Positions 33,841 to 42,975 of a stretch of DNA of 64,000 bases are shown here, one piece after another. Position 1 is the stretch's first letter. Every line of letters starts with the position of its first letter. The translations under genes were made by a program, and so were the position numbers. The notes under the pieces are model-generated. The model was not told the origin of the DNA. It did not search any database and saw nothing but the letters and a program-made list of their open reading frames with translations. Location of the stretch: NCBI RefSeq assembly GCF_000720135.1, contig NZ_JOIU01000015.1, forward strand, positions 62,001 through 126,000, read 5' to 3'. The DNA is from Streptomyces sp. NRRL S-1022 (lineage in GTDB: Bacteria; Actinomycetota; Actinomycetes; Streptomycetales; Streptomycetaceae).

Positions 33841-36800
33841 TCAGCCCTCGTCGCCGGCGGTGGAGACCGTGGTGGTCTTCTTCGCCGTCGACTTCGCGGC
33901 GGCCGTCTTGGCGGTCTTCGCCGCCTTCTTGGCCGTCGTCTTCTTCGCGGCCGTCTTCTTGGCCACGGTCTTCTTGGCGGCCGTCTTCTTCGCCGCCGTC
34001 TTCTTGGCGGCGGTCTTGCGGACCGCCTTCTTGGCCGGAGCGGTCGCCTCGGCCACCTCCTCGGCCGTCACCCCGTCCGCCTCGGCCGGTGCCGCCTCGG
34101 CTGCCTCCGGCGCGGCCGACGGGACGACCACGACGGCCGCCTCCTCGGACGCGGTCGGCGCGGTGGCCTTGCGCACCGCACGGCGCCGCGGGCGGGCCGG
34201 GGCGGCGCTCCCGGCCTCCGCCGGCTGCCCGGCCGGGGCCTCGGCGGCCGGGGCCTCCGCTGCGGGGGCCTCCGCTGCCGGAGCGGGCTGCTCCGCCGGT
34301 GCCCCGGCCGCGTGCGCGGTCTCCGGCACCGTCACCACGGCCGCCTCGGCACCCTCGGGGGAGCCGGCCGGGGCCGACACCTTGCGGGTCGCCCGACGGC
34401 GCGTACGGCCCTTGGGCGCGGCCTCCTCGGCGGCGGGGGCCTCGGCCTGCGGCGCCGGAACCACCTGGTCCTCGGCGGCCACCGGCTCGGCCAGCGCCTC
34501 CGCGGCGGGCTCCGGCTGCACCGGGCGCGCCGCCGCCTCCTCGGCGGTGACGTCCTGGGCGGTCGGAACCTGGGCCTCCGCGGCCTGCCCGGTCTCCGGG
34601 GCCTGCTCCGCCTTGGCGGCACGCTCGGCCTTGGACTCCCGCTCGGACCTGGGTGCCCGCTCGGCACGCTCCGCCTTCGGAGCGCCCGCCGGAGCCGACG
34701 CCCGGCGGCTCGCCCGGCGCCGCGTACGGCCACGGCCGGCCGCGGCCTCCGCCTCGGCGACGCTGCTGTACAGCTCCTCGTCCGGCGCGAACTCGGGCGC
34801 CGGCAGGGACACCGGCTCGGCGGCCTCGGCGGCCACCTCCGCGGCGGTCTCCACCTCGGGCTCGACGGCCTCGCCGGTCTCCACGGCCACGGCGGCCGTC
34901 TCGTGCACGTGCTCGTGCACGGGCTCCGGCGCCTCGCCGCGGCCGCCGCGCTTCTTGCGCTTGCCGCCGCCGCCGTTCGTGGTGGCCTGGTCCAGGTGGA
35001 CGATGACACCACGGCCGTTGCAGTGGACGCAGGTCTCGGAGAAGGACTCCAGCAGGCCCTGGCCGACCCGCTTGCGGGTCATCTGCACCAGGCCGAGCGA
35101 GGTCACCTCGGCCACCTGGTGCTTCGTACGGTCGCGGCCCAGGCACTCCAGCAGGCGGCGCAGCACCAGGTCCCGGTTGGACTCCAGGACCATGTCGATG
35201 AAGTCGATCACGATGATGCCGCCGAGGTCGCGCAGCCGCAGCTGGCGCACGATCTCCTCGGCCGCCTCCAGGTTGTTCCTGGTGACCGTCTCCTCCAGGT
35301 TGCCGCCCTGGCCGGTGAACTTGCCGGTGTTGACGTCGATGACGACCATCGCCTCGGTCCGGTCGATCACCAGCGAACCGCCGCTGGGCAGCCAGACCTT
35401 GCGGTCCAGCGCCTTGGCGAGCTGCTCGTCGATCCGGTAGGTGGCGAAGACGTCGACCTCGCTCGTCCACCGCGACAGCCGGCCGGCCAGGTCCGGGGCG
35501 ACGTGCGAGACGTAGCCGTGGATCGTCTGCCAGGCCTCGTCACCGCTGACGATGACCTTGGTGAAGTCCTCGTTGAAGATGTCGCGCACGACCCGGACGG
35601 TCATGTCCGGCTCGCCGTACAGCAGCGTCGGCGCGTTGCCGCCGTTCTTGGCCTTCTTCTGGATGTCCTCCCACTGCGCCTGGAGCCGTTCGACGTCGCG
35701 GCGCAGCTCGTCCTCGCTCGCGCCCTCGGCGGCGGTGCGCACGATGACGCCCGCGTCCTCGGGGACGATCTTCTTGAGGATGGTCTTCAGCCGGGCCCGC
35801 TCGGTGTCGGGCAGCTTGCGGCTGATGCCGGTCATCGAGCCCTCGGGGACGTACACGAGGTAGCGGCCCGGCAGGGAGACCTGGCTGGTCAGACGCGCGC
35901 CCTTGTGCCCGATCGGGTCCTTCGTGACCTGCACGAGCACGGACTGGCCGGACTTCAGCGCGGCCTCGATGCGCCGCGGCCCGTTGGCCATGCCCAGAGC
36001 CTCGAAGTTGACCTCACCGGCGTACAGCACCGCGTTGCGGCCCTTGCCGATGTCGATGAAGGCGGCCTCCATCGACGGCAGCACGTTCTGGACCTTGCCC
36101 AGGTAGACGTTGCCGACGTACGAGGTCGACTGCTCCTTGTTGACGTAGTGCTCGACGAGCACGCCGTCCTCCAGGACGCCGATCTGCGTACGGTCGCCGT
36201 GCTGGCGGACGACCATCACGCGCTCGACGGCCTCGCGACGGGCCAGGAACTCGGCCTCGGTGATGATCGGAACGCGCCGGCGGCCCTGCTCACGGCCTTC
36301 CCGGCGGCGCTGCTTCTTGGCCTCAAGACGGGTCGAGCCCTTGATGGACTGCACCTCGTCGGACGGCTCGCTGGCCTTGCGCGGCTCGCGGACCTTGACG
36401 ACCGTGCGCTCCGGGTCGTCGTCGGACGGCTCGGCGTCGGCGGCGGTGTCACCGGCCCGGCGCCGGCGGCGACGACGCCGGCGGCTGCTGGTGCTGGAGG
36501 CGCCGGACTCCTCGGAGCGGCCCTCCTCGGCGTCCTCCTCCTCCTGCTCGGCGGTGTCCTCGGCGTCCTGCGCGGCCTGCTCGGCGGCCAGTTCGTCGCC
36601 ATCGGCGTCGACGCCGTCGCCGGACTCGCCGTCGGCCGCGTCACCGCGCCGGCGACGGCGTCCGCCACGGCGGCGACGGCGGCGCGAGCCGGACTCCTCG
36701 AAGCCCTCGGCGCCGTCGGTCTCGTCGCCCTCCTCGCCCTCGGCGAGGTCCTCGGCCGACTCGGGGGCCTCCTCGGCCTCCTCCTCTTCCTCGGCGGCGG

Positions 36801-38259
36801 CCTCGACCGGGCGGGTCTCCTCGGCGGCGGCACGGCGGCGCCGGCGCCGGCGGGTGCCGGTCTCGGCGCGCTCCTCCGCGTACTCCTCGGGCTCCTCCAC
36901 GTCGGTGGTCTCCGCGGCGGCCTCGGCGGCGGCCCGCTCCGGGGTCTGGAACTTGGGCTCGGCGAAGACCGGCGGCTGGAAGACGGCGACGGCGGGACGG
37001 GCGGGCCGGCGCGGACCGTCGGCCTCGTCGGCCTCCGCCGCGGCGGACCGGGCCGGGCGGGCGGGCTCGGCGAACCCGGACGCGGCGCGGGCCACCCGGC
37101 GGCGGGACCGGCGCGGCGATCCGCTCTCGGTCTCGGCCTCGGCGGCGGCCTGCGGTGCCTGGGCGGCGGGGGCCGGCTCGGCGGCGGGCGCGGGCACCTC
37201 CGGGGCGGGGGCCGTCACCGCGGCCTCCTCCTCCTGGCCGGCCTCGGCGGTCACGGCTTCCTCAGTGACGGCGGACGCGCGGCGGGTGGCGCGACGACGC
37301 GTACGACGGGGAGCGGCCTCCTCCGCCGCGGCAGCCTCGGGCTCCGCGGCGACGGCCGGCTCCTCCTCGGGCTCCGGGGCCACGGCCGGGGCCTGCTCGG
37401 CCTCACCGGCCGCGGGCGTGCCGGCGGGCGCGGACACCCGGCGGGTGGCGCGACGGCGCGTACGACGGGGAGCGGCCTCGTCGGCAGCGGCAGCCTCCGG
37501 CTCCGGCTCCCGCTCCGGCGCGGCGGCGACGGCCGGCGCTTCTACGACGACAGCCTCCTCAGCGGCCGTCGGCGCACCGGCGGGCGCGGAGGCGCGGCGG
37601 GCGACGCGGCGGCGCGGCCGGGCAGCGGCCTGCTCGGCGGGGGCCTCCTCGGCGGCGGCCTCTTCGGCCTCGGCCTTCGCAACGGGCGCGGCGGCAGCCG
37701 GGACCACGGTCTCGGCAGCCTCGGCCGACGCCGGCGACCCGGTGGGGGCGGTCACACCGGCCCCGGCGGCGGCAGCCTCGGCGGCGGTCGGCGCGGAGAC
37801 GCTGCGCGTGGCCCGGCGCCGGGTGCGGCGCGGCGCGGCCTCTTCGCCGGTGACGACCGCACCGGCCTCGGCCACGGCGGTCTTCTCCGGCTCACCTGCG
37901 GCCGGTACGACGGTCTCGGCGGCCTCGGCGGACGTCGGCGACCCGGTGGGCGCGGAGGCCCGGCGGGCGACCCGGCGGCGCGAACGCGCGGCCGGAGCGG
38001 GCTCCTCGGCGGCGGGCGCCGCAGCAGCGGCCACTTCGGCCTCGGCGGCCTCTGCCGCCTCGTTGTCCTCGGTCACTTCGTCGACCTCGTCGGCGTCGGC
38101 GGCCGGTATGGCCGGCACGGTGACCTCGGCGGGCGCTTCCCCGGCCGCGGCGGGCGGGCCCGCCGGGCGAGAGGCGGCGCGGCGCGGCCTGCGCGGCGGC
38201 AGGGTGTCGCTCGGGGTGTTGAGTTCGGAACCCTCGATGGGTTCGGTCGGCTCCAGCAT
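33841..38259 (-). CDS. rne: Ribonuclease E/G with large repeated N- and C-terminal arms
   Basis: 1472 residues. The catalytic core lies in the middle (~670-1085): S1-like segment near 680, first catalytic Asp in VIDVNTGKF (~973), second in VIDFIDM (~1018) and the zinc-link CVHC (~1073). It is flanked by long low-complexity Ala/Glu/Pro arms. Both arms carry a repeated basic module close to RRRATRRVSAPAGTP: six copies before the core and three after. The N-arm also has acidic blocks with RRRRRR clusters, and the C-terminus ends in about seven AAKK/TAKK units like a histone-H1 tail. ATG at 38259 follows GGGAGAA. In Streptomyces this enzyme (RNase ES) processes rRNA and decays mRNA; the arms probably bind RNA and partners. 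Confidence 0.93.
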   Translation of the reverse strand: MLEPTEPIEGSELNTPSDTLPPRRPRRAASRPAGPPAAAGEAPAEVTVPAIPAADADEVDEVTEDNEAAEAAEAEVAAAAAPAAEEPAPAARSRRRVARRASAPTGSPTSAEAAETVVPAAGEPEKTAVAEAGAVVTGEEAAPRRTRRRATRSVSAPTAAEAAAAGAGVTAPTGSPASAEAAETVVPAAAAPVAKAEAEEAAAEEAPAEQAAARPRRRVARRASAPAGAPTAAEEAVVVEAPAVAAAPEREPEPEAAAADEAAPRRTRRRATRRVSAPAGTPAAGEAEQAPAVAPEPEEEPAVAAEPEAAAAEEAAPRRTRRRATRRASAVTEEAVTAEAGQEEEAAVTAPAPEVPAPAAEPAPAAQAPQAAAEAETESGSPRRSRRRVARAASGFAEPARPARSAAAEADEADGPRRPARPAVAVFQPPVFAEPKFQTPERAAAEAAAETTDVEEPEEYAEERAETGTRRRRRRRAAAEETRPVEAAAEEEEEAEEAPESAEDLAEGEEGDETDGAEGFEESGSRRRRRRGGRRRRRGDAADGESGDGVDADGDELAAEQAAQDAEDTAEQEEEDAEEGRSEESGASSTSSRRRRRRRRRAGDTAADAEPSDDDPERTVVKVREPRKASEPSDEVQSIKGSTRLEAKKQRRREGREQGRRRVPIITEAEFLARREAVERVMVVRQHGDRTQIGVLEDGVLVEHYVNKEQSTSYVGNVYLGKVQNVLPSMEAAFIDIGKGRNAVLYAGEVNFEALGMANGPRRIEAALKSGQSVLVQVTKDPIGHKGARLTSQVSLPGRYLVYVPEGSMTGISRKLPDTERARLKTILKKIVPEDAGVIVRTAAEGASEDELRRDVERLQAQWEDIQKKAKNGGNAPTLLYGEPDMTVRVVRDIFNEDFTKVIVSGDEAWQTIHGYVSHVAPDLAGRLSRWTSEVDVFATYRIDEQLAKALDRKVWLPSGGSLVIDRTEAMVVIDVNTGKFTGQGGNLEETVTRNNLEAAEEIVRQLRLRDLGGIIVIDFIDMVLESNRDLVLRRLLECLGRDRTKHQVAEVTSLGLVQMTRKRVGQGLLESFSETCVHCNGRGVIVHLDQATTNGGGGKRKKRGGRGEAPEPVHEHVHETAAVAVETGEAVEPEVETAAEVAAEAAEPVSLPAPEFAPDEELYSSVAEAEAAAGRGRTRRRASRRASAPAGAPKAERAERAPRSERESKAERAAKAEQAPETGQAAEAQVPTAQDVTAEEAAARPVQPEPAAEALAEPVAAEDQVVPAPQAEAPAAEEAAPKGRTRRRATRKVSAPAGSPEGAEAAVVTVPETAHAAGAPAEQPAPAAEAPAAEAPAAEAPAGQPAEAGSAAPARPRRRAVRKATAPTASEEAAVVVVPSAAPEAAEAAPAEADGVTAEEVAEATAPAKKAVRKTAAKKTAAKKTAAKKTVAKKTAAKKTTAKKAAKTAKTAAAKSTAKKTTTVSTAGDEG

Positions 38260-38521
38260 GCGGGCGTTTCTCCCGTCAGGCTCCCGGGCGCCGCACCTGG
38301 TCCGGCGCCGGTCCCTGGGGACCGTACGCCGTTGACGTCCGCGGCCCGCGTGATACGCGATGGCCGCCGTCCGGGGCGCGGGCGCCGCACGGGAGCACTC
38401 TGTGTCCTGTCTCGCCGGTTCCGTACGCCTTGTCGGTACGGCCTGGCGAAAGTCTTCTGGTCGGTGCGCTGCCCGACCCAGGTGGCTCCCGAGTACGAGG
38501 GCGGCGCTACGACGTCCGTCC

Positions 38522-39340
38522 CTACGCGGGACCTTCCGGCATCGGCGCCGTCGCGGCGGCGGCCGGCTGGGCCGTCAGGGCCCCGGCAGCCTCGCGGTCG
38601 GGCGCGAGCGGGTCGGTCACCGTGCCGGTCTCTTCATCGAACAGCCCCTGCGCCAGCCTGGTCACCGCTGCGGGGACCGGCGGCGCCAGGTCGGCCACGG
38701 CGCGGAGACCGGACAGGACGTCGTCGGGTCGTACGGCAGGCGTCACGTGCCGAACAACCAGCCGCAGTATCGCACAGGGGTGGTCGCTCGGCCTATCAGC
38801 CTGCGCACCGTGCGTCTCCAGGCTCACCACGGCCGGGCGGGCGTCGAAGGTGCGGACGCCGTTCTTGGTCATGCGCTGGACCTCGACGCTGCCGGCCCCG
38901 GTGAAGGCCTCGACCGCGCGCCGGGCCTCGGCCGGGTCGACGCCGTCCAGCCGCAGCTCCCACACGGAGGCCGTCAGCCGGTCGGCGAGGCCCGAGGTCC
39001 GCGCCTCGACCGCGTCGACGACGTCGAGCCCGGCGGGCAGCGACTCGTCGAGGAGGACGCGCAGGGTCTCGGGATCGCGCGCTTCGGTGAGCGCGATCTC
39101 CAGGTACTCCGCCTCACTGCCCGTGCCGGTGGGTGCGGCATTGGCGTACGACACCTTCGGGTGCGGTGTGAACCCGGCCGAGTAGGCCATGGGCACCTCG
39201 GCGCGGCGCAGAGCCCGCTCGAAGGCGCGCTGGAAGTCTCGGTGGCTGGTGAACCTCAGGCGGCCGCGCTTGGTGTAGCGCAGTCGGATGCGCTGCACCG
39301 CGGGTGCGGGCGGCGGGCCTTCGGGCTGTCGCTTGCCCAG
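38522..39340 (-). CDS. TIGR03936 family (DUF2344) radical-SAM-linked protein, probable CTG start
   Basis: 272 residues from a CTG codon at 39340. The family core is RIRLRYTKRGRLRFTSHRDF, AEVPMAYSAGFTPHPKVSYA and EYLEIAL. These proteins are adjacent or fused to TIGR03960 radical SAM proteins and often lie upstream of rne; the reaction is unknown. No ATG, GTG or TTG with a ribosome site is available at the natural N-terminus. CTG 39340 (GKRQPEGPPPAP) has GAAGGA eight bases upstream, overlapping the stop of the preceding gene; GTG at 39298 is the fallback, with no good site. The C-terminal ~40 residues are Ala/Pro-rich. Confidence 0.8.
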   Translation of the reverse strand: MGKRQPEGPPPAPAVQRIRLRYTKRGRLRFTSHRDFQRAFERALRRAEVPMAYSAGFTPHPKVSYANAAPTGTGSEAEYLEIALTEARDPETLRVLLDESLPAGLDVVDAVEARTSGLADRLTASVWELRLDGVDPAEARRAVEAFTGAGSVEVQRMTKNGVRTFDARPAVVSLETHGAQADRPSDHPCAILRLVVRHVTPAVRPDDVLSGLRAVADLAPPVPAAVTRLAQGLFDEETGTVTDPLAPDREAAGALTAQPAAAATAPMPEGPA

Positions 39341-39344
39341 TGTC

Positions 39345-40457
39345 CTAGTCCTTCGTGAGAGCGGTCGTACTCCTACCAAGAGTACGTGTGTCGTGGACCG
39401 AAGGTTCCCGCCGGTCCACCGGCGCCGGCTGCCGGGCCTCGCCGAAGAGCATGCGCCGCACGTCGGCGCGGGCCTGCCGCACCGTGTCCCGGGCCGAGGC
39501 CAGCACCTCGCGCGAGACCCGGCCCACCGCGCGCGCGGCGTCGGCGACGGGCCGCAGGACGGCGTCCCGTACGACGTGCCCGACCGGGGTGAGGACACTC
39601 CGGTACACCCAGCGCACCGGCTCCACGAAGATCCACCGGAAGAGGGTCCCGAGTGCCCGCCCCACGGCCCGGGAGATCCGCCCGGCGACCCGCCAGGCGT
39701 GGCCGAGCGCGTCGCCGACCTCGCGCGCGACGACCGCGAGGAACCGGCCTACGGGCGCGAGCACCCACCGCCACAGCGCCAGCGCGGGCAGCACGAACAG
39801 GACGCGGGCCGTCCAGTACAGGGCGACGCCGGCGCCGGTGACGAGCACGCCCAGCAGCCACCCGAGTCCCCGTACGCACCAGGCGACGGCCCGGCCGACG
39901 GGGGCGAGGAGCCAGGTGTACAGCCGGCGCGCGGGCACGACGAGCAGGTACCGCACCAGCCAGGCGACGGCGGTGTACACGCCGAGCCCGAGGGCGGCCA
40001 GCACCGCGCCGATGCCCTTCAGCAGCCAGGCCAGCGCATGCCCGACCGGGGTGAGCACGCGCGCGTACACCCACGCGAACCCACCGCCCAACCCGCGCGC
40101 GAGCCAGGCGAGGGCGTGCCCGGCGGGGGTCAGGACGTACCGGTACAGCCACCCGGCCGGTACGACGACGAGGACGGTGCCGAGCCATCCCAGCGCCCGG
40201 CCGGCGGGGACCAGGACGTACCGCCACAGGCCCACGAACGGCCAGACGAACACGGCCCTGCCGGCCCACAGCAGTGCCCGCCCGAACGGCCGGAGCACGG
40301 TGTCCCGCAGGAACCGCCCGGTGACGACGAGCGCGTCCCAGACCATCCGCACCGGCACCACCAGCACGAGGACGACGATCCGCACCGGCAGGCGGATGGC
40401 GACGACGAGGCATCCCTCGGGCCGGGACGGCGGTGGTGGCGGTTTCCGGAGGTCCAT
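39345..40457 (-). CDS. Membrane protein made of seven VLxPxGxAxAW repeats
   Basis: 370 residues, strongly hydrophobic and Arg-rich. A motif of the form [YW]RxVLTPVGHALAW occurs seven times: LRDTVLRPFGRALLW, WRYVLVPAGRALGW, YRYVLTPAGHALAW, YARVLTPVGHALAW, YTWLLAPVGRAVAW, WRWVLAPVGRFLAV and YRSVLTPVGHVVRD. The first four are 26-28 residues apart, later ones about 49-56. N-terminus Pro-rich, C-terminus hydrophilic. No family is recognised. Its stop codon lies within the ribosome-site region of the TIGR03936 gene, so the two are translationally coupled. Regular spacing suggests a series of membrane or amphipathic helices. Confidence 0.75.
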   Translation of the reverse strand: MDLRKPPPPPSRPEGCLVVAIRLPVRIVVLVLVVPVRMVWDALVVTGRFLRDTVLRPFGRALLWAGRAVFVWPFVGLWRYVLVPAGRALGWLGTVLVVVPAGWLYRYVLTPAGHALAWLARGLGGGFAWVYARVLTPVGHALAWLLKGIGAVLAALGLGVYTAVAWLVRYLLVVPARRLYTWLLAPVGRAVAWCVRGLGWLLGVLVTGAGVALYWTARVLFVLPALALWRWVLAPVGRFLAVVAREVGDALGHAWRVAGRISRAVGRALGTLFRWIFVEPVRWVYRSVLTPVGHVVRDAVLRPVADAARAVGRVSREVLASARDTVRQARADVRRMLFGEARQPAPVDRREPSVHDTRTLGRSTTALTKD

Positions 40458-40510
40458 ACCGTGCTAGACGCACGGGCCGCCCGTCCGGATCCGGCCATGT
40501 GGAAAACGTG

Positions 40511-41122
40511 TCACGCGCCCGTCGGCGCGATGCGCGCCTTGTACGCCTCCGGATAGCGCTGGGTGAACTTCACGGCCACCACCAGCAGGGCGACGGGGAC
40601 GACCCAGTTGAACCAGTCGTCCTGGGCGGGGTACCGGACGGCCAGCCAGGTGGAGACCGTCATCAGCGCGAAGGCCAGTCCCCAGACGGCCGTCAGCACC
40701 TTGTTGATGTGCCGGAAGACGGGCGAGTCCCACACCTCCCGGCGAGTCTGCTCGCGGGCGTACTGGGCGGTGAACGGGTCGGTGAACAGCGAGCCGAGCG
40801 CCACGACGGCCACCAGCCCGTTGGAGATGACCTGCGCGTACGTCTCCAGCCAGGCGAGCTGCCCGCGGCCGAGGGCCAGCGCGAGGACGGAGAGCACGGC
40901 GAAGAACACGATGCCGGTCATGTCGAGGACGCGGAGTCTGCCGTGCAGCATGTCCTGTCCCGACAGGACGATCGAGGCGACCAGGGCGGCGAGTGCCGCG
41001 TACTCCCAGGTGCTGGGGCTGGCGACCACCCCGAAGATGATCCACGGTGCGAACGAGAGGAACACCCCGCCGGTGCCGACGGGCTTCTTCGCGGGTGCCT
41101 TCGTCGCCGTCTGCTGAGCCAT
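40511..41122 (-). CDS. Conserved integral membrane protein, unknown function
   Basis: 203 residues with about six transmembrane segments (FAPWIIFGVVASPSTWEYAA, VFFAVLSVLALALG and others) and a soluble loop FTAQYAREQTRREVWDSPVF. The N-terminus is Lys/Ala-rich. ATG at 41122 is preceded by GAGGAG. No catalytic motif is recognised. Divergent from the membrane protein at 41577. Confidence 0.75.
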   Translation of the reverse strand: MAQQTATKAPAKKPVGTGGVFLSFAPWIIFGVVASPSTWEYAALAALVASIVLSGQDMLHGRLRVLDMTGIVFFAVLSVLALALGRGQLAWLETYAQVISNGLVAVVALGSLFTDPFTAQYAREQTRREVWDSPVFRHINKVLTAVWGLAFALMTVSTWLAVRYPAQDDWFNWVVPVALLVVAVKFTQRYPEAYKARIAPTGA

Positions 41123-41160
41123 GGCAGCTCCTCCCGTCGGATCACGCGGCCCGCTCCCCC

Positions 41161-41200
41161 TCCCATCGTGCCGCCGCGGTTCCCATCGTGCCGCCGCGGT
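41161..41200. repeat. Exact 20-bp tandem duplication
   Basis: TCCCATCGTGCCGCCGCGGT occurs twice back to back in the divergent interval 41123-41576. The interval otherwise shows no gene. Confidence 0.9.
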
Positions 41201-41576
41201 GCCGGGTGCCGCCTGCCGTGCGGGGACGCGGCAGGAGACGGGACCCGAAGGTGCGGGGCGGGCGTCCGCCTGGCCCGGGCGGACGGCTGGCGGACGGCCA
41301 CCCGGCGGGCATCCGGCCTCACCTCCAAGGTCACCCGATCGTGGCCGACTTGCCCGGCGAATGAGCAACTCGCGGACCTGGGCCAGGCCATGGCATCGGT
41401 ACCGAGACGCAGGGCCGATCCGTCCGGCCACCTCCCGACACCTCGACTCGCCCGACCGCTGCGGCGATACCCGGTGCTCTCGGGGTAGATGCTGGAGGTG
41501 CCCGGCGGCCTGCACGGCTGATGGATGTAAGGCTGTCGGGGCGTTGTCCGTGGCAGCGACCGGAAGGCGAGGCGGT

Positions 41577-42293
41577 ATGGCGCGTACGCGTGCGGACGCG
41601 AGGACCAGGCATCCCCGGCACGAGCGCAGGGGGGAGGCACGGCTGCCGGCAGTGGTGGCGACGCTTGCCGCGATCGCCCTGTACCTGTTCCTGCCGCAAC
41701 GGTTGCTGATCGCTCCTCGTTACGTGCTCCCCGCCCTGGAGTGTCTGCTGCTCATCCCGCTCATCGCGATCAACCCGAAACGTCTGACCAGGCAGACGAA
41801 GGCCTTCCGGGTGCTCTCGCTGACGCTGGTGGCCGTCATCGCGATCAGCAACCTCGTGGCGCTGACCATCCTGATCCACGAGCTGGTGTACGCCGGGGTG
41901 AAGGACGGCCGCTCCCTGCTGGTCGCGGCGTTCCAGGTCTGGCTCACCAACATCATCGTGTTCGGCCTGGCCTACTGGGAGCTGGACCGGGGCGGCCCGG
42001 TCAGCCGCACCCAGGCGCCCCGCTCCGCACTGCCCCTCGCGGACTTCCGCTTCTCGCAGGACGAGAACGACGACGCCGTCCAGGAAGTCGCCGACGGCTC
42101 CAGCGTCGTCTCGGACTGGGTTCCCACCCTCATCGACTACCTGTACGTGTCCGTCACCAACTCCACGGCCTTCAGCCCGACCGACACCATGCCGCTGTCG
42201 ACCCGCGCAAAAGTCATGATGAGCGTTCAGAGCGTCTCCGCCCTCCTGACCTCACTCCTCGTGATCGCGCGGGCCGTCAGCATCCTGCACTGA
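41577..42293 (+). CDS. DUF1345/ion-channel-like membrane protein
   Basis: 238 residues. A basic N-terminus is followed by two close hydrophobic segments, two more, a hydrophilic loop with FSQDENDDAVQE, then YLYVSVTNSTAFSPTDTMPL and a final helix. The last block resembles the DUF1345 C-terminus and also a pore-loop region of two-helix channels. ATG at 41577 follows GGAAGGCGAGG. Likely a plasma-membrane protein; transport function is inferred only. Confidence 0.7.
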   Translation: MARTRADARTRHPRHERRGEARLPAVVATLAAIALYLFLPQRLLIAPRYVLPALECLLLIPLIAINPKRLTRQTKAFRVLSLTLVAVIAISNLVALTILIHELVYAGVKDGRSLLVAAFQVWLTNIIVFGLAYWELDRGGPVSRTQAPRSALPLADFRFSQDENDDAVQEVADGSSVVSDWVPTLIDYLYVSVTNSTAFSPTDTMPLSTRAKVMMSVQSVSALLTSLLVIARAVSILH

Positions 42294-42504
42294 CCGCCGT
42301 CGAGGCAGCGAGTCGCGGCCGTCGCCGTCCGGCTGCGCCGGAGTCGCTGCACGCAACCACCCGTGCACGCCGGACAGTTCGTCACGGCACTCGCGGACAC
42401 CGACACCGCCACCCCCACCGAGCGATCTGCGGGGTGGCTCGGTGGCTCACCCGCTCGGATGCGCTCGGCGAGCAACCGCTCGCGGGAGTGTGCATGGTGA
42501 GTTC

Positions 42505-42744
42505 ATGAACACAACACCTCACCCCAAGAAGGTCGTTTCCCGGATTCCGCGAGTACTCGCGGTGAGCGCCGCCGTGGGCATCGCTTGCGCGGCGGGGGTG
42601 GCAACCGCCACCTCCGCCGTGGCCGCGACGCCCGCCACGCACGCCGTCGCCAAGGCCACCCCGGCCTACGGCGGCGGGGGCGGGGGCGGCGACGAATTCC
42701 AGTGCGGCAACGGCCTTCTCCCCATCCTCAACTTCTGCAACTGA
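42505..42744 (+). CDS. Small secreted peptide with a C-terminal cysteine pair
   Basis: 79 residues. A Sec signal (KKVVSRIPRVLAVSAAVG, cleavage about AVAA-TPA near residue 41) is followed by an Ala/Thr linker, seven consecutive glycines and the end DEFQCGNGLLPILNFCN. The two cysteines enclose ten residues and could form one disulfide loop. The CGN...LLP..N..CN pattern recalls chaplin C-termini but is shorter. The ribosome site is weak (GTGAG). It is followed by a strong hairpin, which supports a real transcript. Function unknown. Confidence 0.65.
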   Translation: MNTTPHPKKVVSRIPRVLAVSAAVGIACAAGVATATSAVAATPATHAVAKATPAYGGGGGGGDEFQCGNGLLPILNFCN

Positions 42745-42818
42745 CGGACTGAAGACAGCAGTTCCTGTCCGTCGACCAACACCACCACACAACCGCGCAT
42801 GTGAACTCCACCCACCTC

Positions 42819-42863
42819 AGGGCGGTCGGGAACAGGGGCAGAATTCCCCTTCCCGACCGCCCT
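42819..42863. terminator. Terminator hairpin between secreted peptide and Mrr-TerD genes
   Basis: 14-bp stem AGGGCGGTCGGGAA / TTCCCGACCGCCCT with an inner GGGG/CCCC pair, between two convergent genes. Confidence 0.75.
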
Positions 42864-42975
42864 GCCGACACATCCGACGGTCTGTGCCCCCTGCTCCGCC
42901 CGGGGCACCGACATACTCAAGCCGCGGTACGGCCTCCGACCACCTCCGCAGGCGCCGCCGGCCTCGCCCGTGCCC

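Noticed and set aside
34312..38904. 1530-codon plus-strand frame opposite rne
   Set aside because: Gly/Leu/Arg low-complexity translation caused by repeats in the rne arms; no motif, no ribosome site.
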